Source: Flammulina velutipes
Taxonomy: Eukaryota > Basidiomycota > Agaricomycetes > Agaricales > Physalacriaceae
Direction of reading: 5' to 3'
Length of the DNA: 64,000 nt
Assembly (NCBI GenBank): GCA_011800155.1
Contig: CM022372.1
Span: 1,178,001-1,242,000, forward strand
Shown here: piece after piece, positions 42,768 to 54,342 of the stretch
Numbering within the stretch: position 1 is the stretch's first letter
Layout of the letters: every line of letters begins with the position of its first letter
Made by a program: the position numbers and the translations under genes
Notes under the pieces: model-generated
What the model saw: the letters and a program-made list of their open reading frames with translations, nothing else
Told to the model about the DNA's origin: nothing
Databases searched by the model: none

Positions 42768-43907
42768 TCACAGCATGCTCTTTATCCACCAGAACACCAC
42801 CCAGGCTAACCCCAAGGACCCCATATTCAAGTTCATCGGCGAATTCCCTTCCCATGCTCCATCAACAAGAGGAATCGCATTTCCTATCGTAGCGTTCAGA
42901 CATTCGAGCGTTCCTAGGTCTACAGTCGAAGGTAACGGGGAATCTGGTGCGTTATCTGTGCTCGAAAGGACCGCAGTGTTATTGTACCCGTCGATACTGA
43001 GCGAAGCACTGCTGGCGCGATAATATTGCACAATCTGCTCGGGTTTGACGATACCGATATCGAATGGTGCGGAGGAAGTTGCCGTGGTCGTAAGTTTAGA
43101 AGAGCAGTTCCCGTTGACGGCATCGATGAGCTCGACAATCGTATCGTTGTCCGACACAACGCGGAATATCGTACTCGTTGATACAGATTGAAATGCAGCC
43201 GTCATCTGAGCACCTCCGGGTCGACTTGAGTTATTCGGAAGACCATACTAATATGTGCAATCAGCTTCGAATCAAGTACCATGACTAGGCGGTTAAGGGG
43301 CGAGAACACGATTAACCTCCCAGTCCAAAGAAGCATTGACATACCTCATCATTGTATAGATAGGCGGCACTCCCAGCGCCGGCGGTACCCCATGCGAGAG
43401 GCCAGAAGAAGAAAGGAAAGCCTCTTCCACCCACTCCACGACCTATTACACCAGGGTAACCGCTTCCATAGATCCTTTTAGCAAGAGTCAGCGTAGATTC
43501 GAGAAAGGCGACTCGAAAAAAGCTGACCTGCTTCCATAGACCCCAGATCTTGTTCCACCTCCCACTGTCCTTCCAGCAAAAAGAGAACCGGCCGCGATAC
43601 TTGATATAGCCCCTCCACCGGCACTGTACGGTCGGGGGGTGGACGATTTCTTTTTGGAGCTTGAGGTAGATCCCCAACCAGACCATGATGATTTAGAAGG
43701 CTTAGAGCTTGAGGAAGATGAGCCGCTCGAGCTCCCGCTACTGCCACCCCATCCGCTACTCGAACTTTTACCACCGGAAGAACTCCCTTTACCACTAGAA
43801 GAACCCCCCTTGGTACCACTGGAACTGGAACTTCCTCGTCCAGCTCCGCCTCCACCTTTGCGTTTGTCGATGTCTCTGCGGCTGGAGCTGATAAATGGGA
43901 TAAACAT
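42768..43907 (-). CDS. Ser/Gly-rich membrane-associated protein, unknown function
   Basis: ATG 43907 (MFIPFISSSRRDIDKRKGGG) starts a strongly Ser/Gly/Lys-biased segment of about 75 residues, followed by SAGGGAISSIAAGSLFAGRT. After an intron near 43475-43525 a conserved-looking, aromatic block appears: GYPGVIGRGVGGRGFPFFFW then PLAWGTAGAGSAAYLYN. A folded domain follows (MTAAFQSVSTSTIFRVVSDN, ELIDAVNGNC, SLSIDGYNNTAVL), and the protein ends with a hydrophobic helix (MGSLGLAWVVFWWIKSML), which could be a GPI signal or tail anchor. I recall similar Agaricomycete hypothetical proteins but no assigned function. About 330 residues, stop at 42768-42770. Confidence 0.7.
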
Positions 43908-44177
43908 GGTGGCGGGTAGAAAGAGTATGGCGTAAGAAAATTGTCGACTATATGCCAATAGAATGCTGTGCTGTAAGACAGGGGCGATTAGACAGAGTGT
44001 AGAGCGAGACTGGAACAGACTCCTATTATCTGACATTCTAGCGGGACGGATGGTACACAGCAGTGAGGCGAACTCAAGCATTGATAACTTTCTGTAAATT
44101 ATCATTCATATGTACATCGTTTCATAGTGTAAGAAATCTTACTTACAGCGTAATTTTCGAACATGGCCAAGTTTATA

Positions 44178-45001
44178 TTACCCGTTCGTTACGAACAATG
44201 TTATCGATACCTTGACCCCTGCTTTATCCTGTGCAGAATTGCAATTTCTTACGCCACCCATGACGATGACACCGTCCGAAGGCAGCGAGATGGCTCTCAA
44301 CCAGCGGCACGAACCGACCATTGGCAGGAACGAAGTCGGGTATCCGTTTATCAAAGGACTAGGATATTTAAAATACAGGACAACGGCAAAGCGTCCCAGT
44401 TCACGAAGAACCACCAGAAGAGATAGTGCTTCCAAATTCCTGATGCGATCGTCGACCTGGGTGGACTCTTCATAATATGGGCCTTTTGCAGAAGCGAAGG
44501 TTTGCCCGAAACGTTGAAAATCGGGATCCTGGTCCAGGGTGCTCGCCTGAAGGCTGGAGATGGCCGGGTGTCTTTCCTCAATGTGGGATAAGGTGGTAGG
44601 CGATGGATGGAAACTCACTATTGAACGTTTTGAAAAAAACCATAGATTCGAGTGAGAAATTTTTCACGCGGAACCGACTGCATCACCTGCAAATTTGAGA
44701 AAACACTGAGGTCGCGCCGAATTACTAAGTCGCTGAAATGATGATAGAGTCGTATATATCCAATCAAAATCCCGTTGGCGGTGGACGTGGAAACAACGGC
44801 GCGCCTCGTCATTCGAATTCTTCTAGTTGGCAGGTGCATAGAGAACGTCCCATAGAATACCCTGTGCATCCGCAATAGCGGATTGCTCTTATGCGCCACC
44901 AACAGACAAGGCAGAATTCTAGCGTGACGAAGGCACGTCCAGCCAACATAGTCAGCCTCGGTAGGGGGGTGATTGTTGAACTTCGGGGGGTGATCCACGT
45001 C
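44178..45001 (-). pseudogene. Conserved-looking ORF split by a homopolymer frameshift
   Basis: An exon begins at an acceptor TAG next to 45001 and reads DVDHPPKFNNHPPTEADYVG, WTCLRHARILPCLLVAHKSN, MHLPTRRIRMTRRAVVS and REKFLTRIYGFFQNVQ, then stops. Immediately downstream another frame carries VSFHPSPTTLSHIEERHPAI and FQRFGQTFASAKGPYYEES to a stop at 44178. The junction lies in a run of seven T (44633-44639). One extra T would make the reading continuous and remove the stop, and no intron of workable size fits. The 5' exon and start were not found. Well-behaved codon composition on both sides suggests a once-functional or mis-sequenced gene. No family recognised. Confidence 0.45.
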
Positions 45002-45480
45002 CTATGTAGTATTGCAGGGCGTTCCCATGTAGGAGCTCCACTCGCTTCTGCTGTGATTCCCTTGTTTTTTTTTTCACGGTTGGTTTCCACAGCAGACAAC
45101 TGGGTTGTACAGCGACGGGCTAGCCAGAGAATCTGTAACTCAAAGAGTTTCGCAAGTTAGCATTCTCTTCCCAGACCAAAGGAAGGCGCATAGAGTGATC
45201 AAGTCTCTGAAGTTTTGCTTCTGCTCTTTACTACGCACGTTGTCAATGGTTGACTGCTGTGTTTTTGGACGAAAGAGTTTGTGTTGGTGCTGTGTTGGTG
45301 GGACCTGAATGCCACTGGACCGCGATAAGATTGGCAGACTGATGGACGCGTCAGGGTTCCTGTGATTGTCGCACGGTGATAATTACTGGTTGCTCTTCTG
45401 TCTTTCTTCGCCTTTCGCCTTTACTGTGGATACTCTACCAGCTGGGTCTATGATCTAGCCGGCGCGCTCTTTTATTTTCA
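45002..45480. other. Intergenic region
   Basis: Possible upstream exon of the broken minus-strand ORF plus the promoter of the plus-strand membrane-protein gene. It contains a run of about ten T near 45064-45073. No defensible gene model was found inside. Confidence 0.4.
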
Positions 45481-47064
45481 TGCTAGCCCGTGTTCTTGTG
45501 TGTTTCCTCGTCACCTTGGCTCTTGGACAACAAATTGTCCTCGCTAAAACGTTCAAGTTCAAGTTCGACAATGTCACCCAATGCGAACCGGTATCAATCT
45601 CTTTCCGAGGCAGCGAGGTGCCCGCAGACTCCATTCCAGTCACCCTCACCCTCATTCCACTCTCTGCCCCTCCCATTATGATCGAAATTCCCAACGCTGC
45701 AGTCAATTCGTCCGGGGTATACGTTACCTTCTTCCCTTTGAAGGCTGGTACACAGTTCATGGCGTCCCTCGACGATGACACTGGATACAACAGCGCTCGG
45801 ATTTCGGACATTTTCAGAGTCCTCGATTCTGGTGATGACACCTGCGTCCCGACCCCCTCCCCGTCGCCGGATCCCCTCTTCACTGTGTCGGAGACAATGG
45901 AACAGTGCAACAACTTCACTGTTGTCTACAATACTACCTCCGCGCCGTCCATACGCCTTTTTCAGCCCAGAGGAAAATCGTTCCGTTTGACTCAACAGTC
46001 TGATGACACGGAAGGCAAGACAGCGACATACCTTATGGATTTCCCCCGGCAGCGCGATGTGGTTCTATTACTGGACAGTGGGGACAACGAAAGCAACTCA
46101 ACAGACCTTTTACACAGTGTGTGATACGTTCTGCCTCTGAGCCGCTCTGACTAGGTCAACAGTTGATGGCGACGCCAACACATCGCAAGAGTGTCTAAAG
46201 GACTGGGGAAACTACAACACCGACGACGACGCAGACAACGGAGAGAATGATCAAACAGCACCAGTAGTATCTTCCAAGTGAGTTATCGGCCGCTGTCCCA
46301 TAATGCCATGCTCACCGTCGAATAGTGGAACAGTCATCGGCGTCAGCGTCGGTGGAGGCATCGTTCTCGTCGTGTGTATCATCGTCGTTCTCTGGATCCT
46401 CCGTGAACGCCGCCGAAGGGCAGCAGTCACCAACAGCTTCCAACCCTATTCCGGTCCTTCAGAGAAGCGGCCTTCGTTTGACTCTACGGATAAAGTGTTG
46501 AACATAAAGGCACTCCCACCAATCCCTCCACCCACGATGGAGAGCGACTTTGTCGAGAACCCTCCATATGCACTGGCCAAATATTCTCCCACAGAGTCAA
46601 ACTTCAGTGTCTCTTCGTTTGATCACAAGCCGCCGTCCAGTCCTCCCGAGCGACGATTCACTTCAATGAGCAGACGCAGCGGCACACCAATGGATATTGA
46701 GGATATGTTAGACATCGCCGCCACCCACGCGCGACGCAGCTTTACGCCTTCCGCATCCTCGCCTCGCAGTCCTCGCAGCCCTCCGGCGCCCCTCAAAGAG
46801 GTCTATCTGCGCCCAGAAGCAGATGTACCACATGGACCTAACTCGCCCGCCCTTTCGTCGATCTTCTATCTCTCCGGCATCGCACCATCTACTCCTCGTG
46901 CTCGCCTGTCGCATGCTTCGTCGGCATCAGAGATTGATGTTATACCGCCTCGTCCCTCAATAGGCGGCGATAGTGGAATCGGCGGCTTCCCACGCACCCC
47001 AGGGCGCAACTCGAGGGATAGTGCGTCGAGCTGGGGCACGAATGAAGAGGTTAAACGCTCCTAG
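45481..47064 (+). CDS. Type I single-pass membrane protein with Ser/Pro-rich cytoplasmic tail
   Basis: ATG 45481 encodes a signal peptide (MLARVLVCFLVTLALGQQIV). The ectodomain has paired Cys residues (NVTQCEPVSISF, EQCNNFTVVYNTT), N-glycosylation sites and a repeated beta-rich module (PADSIPVTLTLIPL and SAPSIRLFQPRGKS). Introns at about 46123-46155 and 46279-46325 splice HSV-STVDGDANTSQEC and VVSSN-GTVIGVSV. The transmembrane helix GGGIVLVVCIIVVLWIL is followed by RERRRRAAV. The cytoplasmic tail of about 230 residues is rich in Ser, Pro and Arg-Ser sites. Such proteins are common in Agaricomycetes; the function is unknown, and a surface sensor role would be speculation. Length about 495 residues. 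Confidence 0.8.
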
Positions 47065-47391
47065 GGTCGGTCATTCCAGGGACTTGCGTTTCTCTACCAC
47101 TGTCGTTCTGACTTGGTGCCTGTGGCAACTTTTCATAAGAAATGGCTGGGACATTACATAGGTTAGCATTGTTACCTGTATTGTCGTGCATTGTGTACTA
47201 TACTTCATCGGACAGATTGCCTCCCTTCGCTTCCATCCTTTTCTCCGTTGGCATCTTGTGCATGACCTTACACTTACATCCTGCTTCCGTACTAGTCATT
47301 GATCACGAACCCTAGAATACGTTGTTCTATAAAAAAAAAGAATCTGCTCTAGTTCTTCGTATAGTTTGAATCTATGACTGATCATTCAAAT
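47065..47391. other. Convergent 3' intergenic region
   Basis: Space between the stop of the type I membrane protein and the stop of the MFS gene. It contains T-rich sequence and an A-run (47330-47339). No gene seen. Confidence 0.6.
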
Positions 47392-49765
47392 CTATCGCCG
47401 TCCAGCGGCGTATTCGAGGTTCCCTGCCTCCTCATCTACAACAGTCTTTGGTGGTGGTGGCGATACCACCTTATCTGGAAGAGGATGCTCACCAACTGGT
47501 AACGCAGATAGGAAGAGAAGTGTGGCCAAACCCTACGAATGGAGAACAGCGTAAAAGCACGGTGATCTGGGAATCGTTTTGTCACTCACAATCTGCCCAA
47601 TAAAGACCGTTCTGAGCGCCAAAGCCCAGCTCTCCGTTGCAATAGCTTGCAATTCTGGAGATAAATGTCGTATAATGGCCGTTGAGTCGAGTATCTTCTC
47701 AATGATCTATCACTTCATGTTAGAATCGAAGGAAAGGGAAATTGAACTGGCACCAACCTCCTCAGCCTCACTGCCAATGATTCGCTCCCTCAAGTGCTTA
47801 GCAAGAAGGCTCTGAGTTATTGTGGAAGATACTGCCACACCAAGCACTTGACCGGTAGTCCTAAAGAGATACGAAACTGCTCGATTGTTAGTCATCACTT
47901 CCCATATCATATTCGCTAGACTCACTGCCCGTGGCAATAGGAATCTGCTCCGTTGGTATGCTCGCAAACAGTGCGAGGAGGGTGGTTGTGAGAGTGCTAG
48001 CAAACCCAAATCCCTGTGTGGTTGGTCGTACGTCAAAGCTCTATCGGAGAGGAAGACACGCACAGATGGCACCAAAGTCGCGTAGTATACCCATTCCGGC
48101 GTGTCTTTATTCCTACGGAAGATGTGAGTTGCAAGTCAACCGCTACTAAGCTAGACAGACCAACTAGCCAATACAACATTCGCAAAAATCATTCCGGCGG
48201 ATGCGAGAGCCTGCAACCACCAGTACTTTCCCGTCTTTCGCATGTACCATCCAGCGAATAATGAACCGACGGCAACAGCGACAGAGTTAGGAATAAGATG
48301 GGCGCCTGCGTTCCCAGAAGAGCGTAGCAGGGAAGCTGTAAAGTAAAGAGGGACGTTGTATAGCTAAGGATAATCGTCAGTCGAAAGCCAGGCAGCAGAT
48401 TAGCTCTACTTACGATAGAGAACGATAGAACGGCGGTTAGAAAGTTGTTCTGACAAAGGAGTTCAGAAAGATACATAAAACAAGCTTCTGGAGACGTACA
48501 AGAGCCACAAATCCGGCAGTTCGCTGGAGGAGAGCAGGCAATCAGTGGTTGTGACACAGAACATTATATTGAATTTCTGCACCTGCTTCAGCATGCTCAA
48601 AGGCATCACAGGCTCTGGCGCCCATTTTACTTCAATTAACAAGAATAATATGGCCATAACGCCACTAATGAGGAGTTAGATCTAACCTTTCGGTCATTGC
48701 TAACGTAGACCGCACCTAGTAATCAAGAACGCAAGAACATGTAGGTCAGACCAGTCGAGGCGGCTTTTAGTTTTATAGCTCATGGCAATTAAGAGACTTC
48801 CAAGGGCCAGAACGAGTGACAAAGGTCCGCCAAAGTCGACTCTTTTGAGCTTGACCATCGTGCTGCTCTTCGGAGCAGATAAGATAAACTCTGGTTCGCG
48901 AACTTGGAGGTATAACAGCAAGATACCAAAACATAGGATTGGTGTTTGTGCCCAAAAAGCTGCACGCCTGTAATATAGGTATTCATATGAGTGCTCATGT
49001 ATGTTTGAGCAGAACTTACCATCCAATCGTGTCACCAAGCCATCCACCAAGCGGTGCTCCCACTGCACCGCCTAAACCGAAGAGTAGGTTTGCAACTGTA
49101 CAATCATTAACGACAGAAGCCATCAAGTTGGAATGAACGTACATCCTTGGTAAAGCCCTCGACTCTTCAAGGGCACGACATCAGACACGATAACAGAGCC
49201 AACCACAGCCATCCCTCCTCCACCCATACCGGCAAGTGCCCGGAAAAGAATGAGTTGATACCTATTCGAGTTTTGATTAGCGTGCGAAGATAGAACGATG
49301 ATTGCGCCCATACATGCTTTGCGCAAATCCACAACAGGCCGTTCCGACTCCGAACAAACCGGCAGCAAGAAGAGCACTCGGTCTTCGTCCAATGATGTTA
49401 CACAGGCGCCCATAAAGTGGTGTGAAGCAACAAACGGAAAGAAGATACGATGTCCCGATCCATGAAGAGAGTTGCATAGATTCAAAGGTCGAAGCCATCG
49501 GTCCAAGAAGCGTTGCGACAATAGTTCCATCAACCGAGCCAATGAATGACATTCTGTCTATGTGTTAGCTTCCTTATAGTAACGCAAAGCCACGCCTGTC
49601 AAATAGACTACTGACGTCCAAACTCCGGCTGTGAACGATTACATCAATCTCTCGTTAGATGCATTGAATAGGCGTATACATACCCATAAGGAGCCAGAAA
49701 TCTCTCTTGTGCATTTCAGCAGGTGCATTGTGCTTTGGCACTAGGGGAGTGCGTTCTGTGGCCAT
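47392..49765 (-). CDS. MFS drug/amino-acid transporter (DHA2/Vba-like)
   Basis: A proton-driven membrane exporter of the major facilitator superfamily. ATG 49765 gives MATERTPLVPKHNAP. Conserved features: MSFIGSVDGTIVATLLGPMA (first helix, DxT), motif A as PLYGRLCNIIGRRPSALLAA, then LILFRALAGMGGGGMAVVGS and GAPLGGWLGDTIGWRAAFWA. The second half includes APEPVMPLSMLKQRTAG, LVPSGFGFASTLTTL and MSYLFRTTGQVLGVAVSSTI. Around 14 membrane helices and 535 residues fit the 14-TM DHA2/vacuolar basic amino acid transporter group. It ends in EEAGNLEYAAGRR at 47392-47394. Roughly fourteen introns. The substrate cannot be told from sequence. Confidence 0.9.
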
Positions 49766-49908
49766 GAAAGTAAGCAGGTAACACGAGTCGCGCTATGCAG
49801 GACGGATGTCTCGGACCGGCAGCTTATCACAAAAATGTCCCCGTCTACAGTACGCCATCCATTGCAAAGATTACTCCCTTATCTTCAATACCGCTATCCC
49901 GCGTCAAA

Positions 49909-52406
49909 TTACAGCCTATCGACATATACACATCGCTCCCAAGGAAGAACCTCGCCGGTGTCAAGGACACCTTGAATAAAGAACCGGATCTTTCCACTGG
50001 TGTTTGCCCCCCAAGGCATATTTTGTGCATCCACCACAAAGCGCATCGCACATCCTTCGTAACCCGATGTACCAATCCAAATCACACTTGGATCCTCAGG
50101 CCCTCCGACGTACGTATCGCTCTCAAATTGGCTCGCATAAATGTTGTAGTAAACAAATGCGGGGAACCATCTCGGTTCCAAAGGGAGGATATCCCAAGCA
50201 GGGACAGGATCTTCGGGGGACGTTATAGATAGCCCGGAGAGCACAGGGAAGGATGTCGCTACGTCCCACAAAAGGATTCCACTGGATGGATTGGATATTG
50301 ATGCTTGATAGTCGGCCCATAGTATAGACGGTTGATGCGCCACTGTAGGTAATAGGTGGACAGTGAGCTGCCCAAGAACTAGGGAGGACGATAATGGATC
50401 GGTATCTTCGCAAACGAGGGCAACAACCAGACCTATTGCTGCGTCGCAGGCCTCGTCCACAGAGATCTGGAGTGAAAGCTTAGTCCACCCTCCGACCAAA
50501 GGTGAATCGTTGTCCGATTGGGGTACGAGCTTGACCACGACACCCTCCGAGCCTTTTACGGAAAGGCTGACATCCAAATCCGCATGTTCTTCCGTCTTGT
50601 AGACGAGGGCGGCTTCATACGCTGTGTTCGCCGTAAGGCTTGCACCTTGAATGGGAATCCAAACGCATCGATATACGGAACGTTCTCCGCCCTTATCGGC
50701 AAGAGCGAGTCGCAAGGAGCTGCCACCGTTCCACGCTTCCGTCATGCATATCGACGGAGAGGCCTCTACAATCCCGTCGAATTCGGCGATTGTCTCCTCA
50801 TCCCCTTCCCAGGACACTTTAGGTGTAGGCCAAACCAAATCTCCGACAGAGGTCTGCTTGTCCAAATCGGTCCATGGAGACGAAAAGACTTGTTTGCCGT
50901 TCACGAACCATGCCCGGCCTACGCCAGGCGAGAAAGTAATGCACATGGCGAGATGCGCTGGATCCGGCGGTGGTTGCCTGCCAAAGAAAGAGGACACGGG
51001 AAGGAATGGAGTCTGTACACATTCACATTCCGGTTCACCTTCCTTCCTCAGCATCTCTGGGACGCGAACATCCTCATCGTCGTCCTTGCGCCCTACCCAG
51101 AGGAGACGTTCGTACTCCCACCACTTCTCCCACGACCAGCCTTTTTTATCCTGCTCGCTCTCCCAAGTCCATGCTTGACCAAAGAAGGCGACACTGAGCC
51201 CCAAGGATTGCGGCGCGGCATGGAACAGGGCTCTGTAAGCACCAAAGCCGCCGCCGCCATGGCTACCCCTTCCCCAGACATCGACGCCCATGTAGATATC
51301 TTGCAGCGACTTTGAATTCGCCACCTTCGAATCGAGACTGAGGAAGTACGATGCAGTTTTGGCGGGGTAAGTGGGTGGCCACTGAATAACTTTGTTAGAG
51401 GAGCTAGCACATGTCTTGTTTTTACAAAAACGTACCGTGTAATTTCCGAATATATTGTCGGAAGATAGGAAGAATGGTAGGTTCACACTGTTCAGCCGGT
51501 CTTGCCACGCCAAATTACCAGTGACGATGACACTATCATACCTTTTCAAGGCGAATCAGTATCGAAGAGGAAGGACGGCAAAGAATACTGACCATGATAC
51601 TTGAGCGTGTGGACCCACTCGTTGACGTAGCTCATTTTGGAGAAGCGTGATCCAGGCGGACAACGCGCGGGTCTGTTCCAATCTACCTTGAAGAGGGCAT
51701 TCAAAATTGAGGAGATAACCATCGAAGCCACGTTCCTCGGCCAATTCTGCAAGTAATCGAGCGTAGTGCAAAGAGAGTGGGAGGGACTGTGGATGACTGC
51801 CTGACTTTGCAACACCTGTGCTGGTCTGTGGCAGCTTGCCGATTAAGAGACGCAGGCAGTCGCTTTCGGCACCATTCTCAAAGATACTGATTAGAGGATT
51901 AATAAAGTGATCCATTGTGAGTGGGTGGACACTCACAGTGTTCCGAGCATTTGAACGCCTTGCCTATGGGCTGCAGTTATCCATCCTGGAGGTGGGATCG
52001 TGACGCGATGGTGTGAGAAGCTAGGGAGATCAGGCAAGAACAATATAGAACAAAACAATACGCACTAAACGAACGTATCGCAAACATTCCAGTAGTTGAA
52101 TGTATACGCCAAGGCAAATGGGCTCTCCGTATACCCTCCCTTGAGACGTACATGAGGAATCTAAGTAGCGTGGAGGAGAATAGAAACCTTGTAGTCGTGG
52201 CAAACCTGAAGTGATTAGAGCGCCGTGTCCTGCGTTGTGTAATGAGAACTCACAAGAAGCTTTCCGGCCGTGCTTTGCGAAGTACGAGGATGATATTTCA
52301 ATGGTGCCGTGAACTTGTGGCGCGGTTTAGCCTTCCAATTATCCAGTTCTTCGAGAGTTTTGAAGTATTCTGCATCGGTGTAGCGTACAGAGCCGAGCAG
52401 TGGCAT
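49909..52406 (-). CDS. Cytosolic endo-beta-N-acetylglucosaminidase (ENGase, GH85)
   Basis: GH85 enzymes cleave the chitobiose core of N-glycans, releasing free oligosaccharides. ATG 52406 gives MPLLGSVRYTDAEYFKTLEE with no signal peptide, suggesting a cytosolic enzyme. The first exons carry GGYTESPFALAYTFNYWNV, FSHHRVTIPPPGWITAAHR and GVQMLGT. The catalytic stretch is RGFDGYLLNFECPL (about 51695-51732), with the Asn and Glu spaced as in the family's N-x-E pair. Then VSWYDSVIVTGNLAWQDRLN, DIYMGVDVWGRGSHGGGGFG and SLGLSVAFFGQAWTWE. The C-terminal half, mostly one 1.5-kb exon, is beta-sandwich-like. It ends at TAA 49909-49911. About 725 residues. Confidence 0.92.
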
Positions 52407-52698
52407 TGGTGTTGATGGTCTAAGAGAGAGCTGTAACACTAGGCGCCGTCATCTTTGCATTCGCCGGAAGACACGAACACCGTTCCAAGACAATTAATAA
52501 ACGTATATAACATTCGCGGAGAGAGTTTCCGCTTGTAGTTTCACGATGGAATGCAGAAACTCGTTCTAGTCGACTCGAGGGTTGATGGCAAAGAAAGAGC
52601 GTATGATTCATGCATTCTACTTTTTCTTCTTTGCGTTCCCAAAGTTCTTTCCGTCCTCTGCGAGTCCCAGTCAGTGCAGTCCCCAATGAAGGAGGATA

Positions 52699-52995
52699 CT
52701 ACGCACCTTTCCTACTCCGCTTCTTGGGAGCACCCTTGCCTCTTCTTTTCCGATCCTCCAAGTCCGCAAGACGTTCCTTTTCAGGTTCGAACTGTATTTG
52801 AAGCTCTGGGAATTGGCGCGCGAGCTGGGCAATGTTTAGGGTTGGTGGGTAGTAGTTGACCATAGATGGGCCACGTAGGCGCGAGCGCAGGTATTTGGCG
52901 CCGGTACGGAGATTTTTGGGGTTGTATGCCGTCTGGAATATCGAGCATTGTACGCGCTTCAGCCATGCCAGGCGACTCGGCGCCACAGAGGCCAT
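52699..52995 (-). CDS. Mitochondrial small-subunit ribosomal protein mS33
   Basis: A single-exon 98-residue protein of the mitoribosomal 37S S27/mS33 family. ATG 52995 opens MASVAPSRLAWLKRVQCSIF, then QTAYNPKNLRTGAKYLRSRL, RGPSMVNYYPPTLNIAQLA and the basic tail RKRRGKGAPKKRSRKGA, TAG at 52699-52701. The 'Q..YNP...RTG.K.LR..L.GP....YYP' pattern is the family hallmark. The same frame extends upstream to a non-preferred start (MDVDDVF...), but MASVAP matches the family's N-terminus. No introns, unusual for this window but natural for so short a gene. Confidence 0.92.
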   Translation of the reverse strand: MASVAPSRLAWLKRVQCSIFQTAYNPKNLRTGAKYLRSRLRGPSMVNYYPPTLNIAQLARQFPELQIQFEPEKERLADLEDRKRRGKGAPKKRSRKGA

Positions 52996-53418
52996 GATTG
53001 TCTGAAAACGAGGGCTGACCCTAACCATATGGCTAGGACATTGTCGGTCCGGCCATGCCGTCTTTAAAAATACATCGTCGACGTCCATCCTGTTCTATCT
53101 GTCCTCATCGCGGAACTGGCGGGAAGATACATTTATTCCCCTCTTGAAGGTCGTTATATCGATGCCTACCCTCCCTTTGCATCTTATTCGACACTTTGGA
53201 CTAAGCTCTGTCAAACTTCTAGATCTCAGGCGTGCAAAGCTGGACTTCCAAAGATTATTTCCCTACATCGGCGACGAATCCCCCATACGTGTGGTGTCGT
53301 ACACTGCGTCTTGGATTTAGGGCATTTTGCGAGCAATAGCCTTATGTCAGTCAGTCGATTATTGCCAATTCTGATTCACCTCTTCATCCGCAACCACGAC
53401 GTTCGCACTTGATTCTCA
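52996..53418. other. Divergent intergenic region
   Basis: Lies between the mS33 start and the first copy of the MQPWE gene. No coding seen. Unlike the region upstream of the second MQPWE copy, it does not contain a TEN1-like gene. Confidence 0.6.
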
Positions 53419-54248
53419 ATGCAGCCTTGGGAACCTCTCGCCGAAGAACTTGCCACAGTCATGGTACACTACCAGGAGATTCACGCTGAATCGGCGCAAG
53501 TTCTAGCTTCTGACCCGACCAAGCGTGACCGAATGTTGCAAGACGTGAGAGACTCCGACGAACCTCATGTCAGGAAACAATTCGACAGGCGCGACGATAG
53601 AGAAGTGGATGAGATGTTGCGAGTGTGGGATGAGGCTTTAGCTAAGGAACCTCAGACGTTCGAAGAGTAAGTTACGAAGAATTAGCTGGTCAGAGGCATG
53701 CTAACTGAGGCTCATGCAGCCATTTATATCGTCTTCATTACGCCACTACTGCCTGTGTCTACTACAACACAAGCAGGGTCGAGCGTGCAGTACAACAGCA
53801 CGGCCGTGAGTTCTATCTTTTTTACTCACGTCTGATGGCTGCGAAGTGAGTCGTTCATTGTTTTCATTGCTGTAGCTCACACTTGACTGTTATCAGAGTA
53901 AGGGACATGATAGATCGTGTTTCGCCCGGCGGACGAAAGCTGCGTTCTTCTGTCCCCGTCGCCCGGAGTATCCCCCATCCTCCACCCAACGCACAGAACC
54001 TCAATGTTGAAGGCGCCAACGCCCTCCTGGACGCAGATGACGTTATTCTGGCTCTCAAGTTCTTTCATCAGAATGCGATTGAAAACGCGGAGGTTTGGAG
54101 TGTAATCAGTATCAACGAGAAACGAACTCTCAAAGGGCATAGAAAAGAGTATGCGGTGGTTTTTGCGCACGACAACGAACAGTGTTACGAGATGATTAGG
54201 GATGAACTTGTCGAGCTGTTATCTGAAAGTATTGTCTATGAGTCCTGA
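53419..54248 (+). CDS. Unrecognised protein, tandem copy 1 (MQPWE gene)
   Basis: Exon 1 (53419 to about 53668) encodes MQPWEPLAEELATVMVHYQE, IHAESAQVLASDPTKRDRML and REVDEMLRVWDEALAKEPQT. Introns then lead to DHLYRLHYATTACVYYN and AVQQHGREFYLFYSRLMAAK, and to a last exon with a Pro-rich linker followed by VEGANALLDADDVILALKFF, AEVWSVISINEKRTLKGHRK, EYAVVFAHDNEQCYEMIRD and ELVELLSESIVYES. The N-terminal half is helical and charged; the C-terminal ~60 residues look like a small beta-rich module (Trp, alternating hydrophobics, EYxVVF), perhaps Tudor-like, which is only a guess. A second copy lies at 56581-57421. About 240 residues. No family recognised. Confidence 0.75.
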
Positions 54249-54342
54249 CTTGGGTTATTGTACATATTGCCATAACCCTAACCATAGCACTATAGCTGTG
54301 TCGGTCCGATCAGGCCGCTATTGTTCCCCTAACACCTCTTTA

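Noticed and set aside
44809..45099. Minus-strand ORF starting MSAVETNREKKNKG upstream of the frameshifted gene
   Set aside because: It has no ATG start (TTG), includes a ten-A run, and its frame does not join the downstream exon without further assumptions.
50518..51315. 265-codon plus-strand ORF inside the GH85 gene
   Set aside because: It lies antisense to the large GH85 exon, which has clear family motifs; the plus frame has no recognisable domain.
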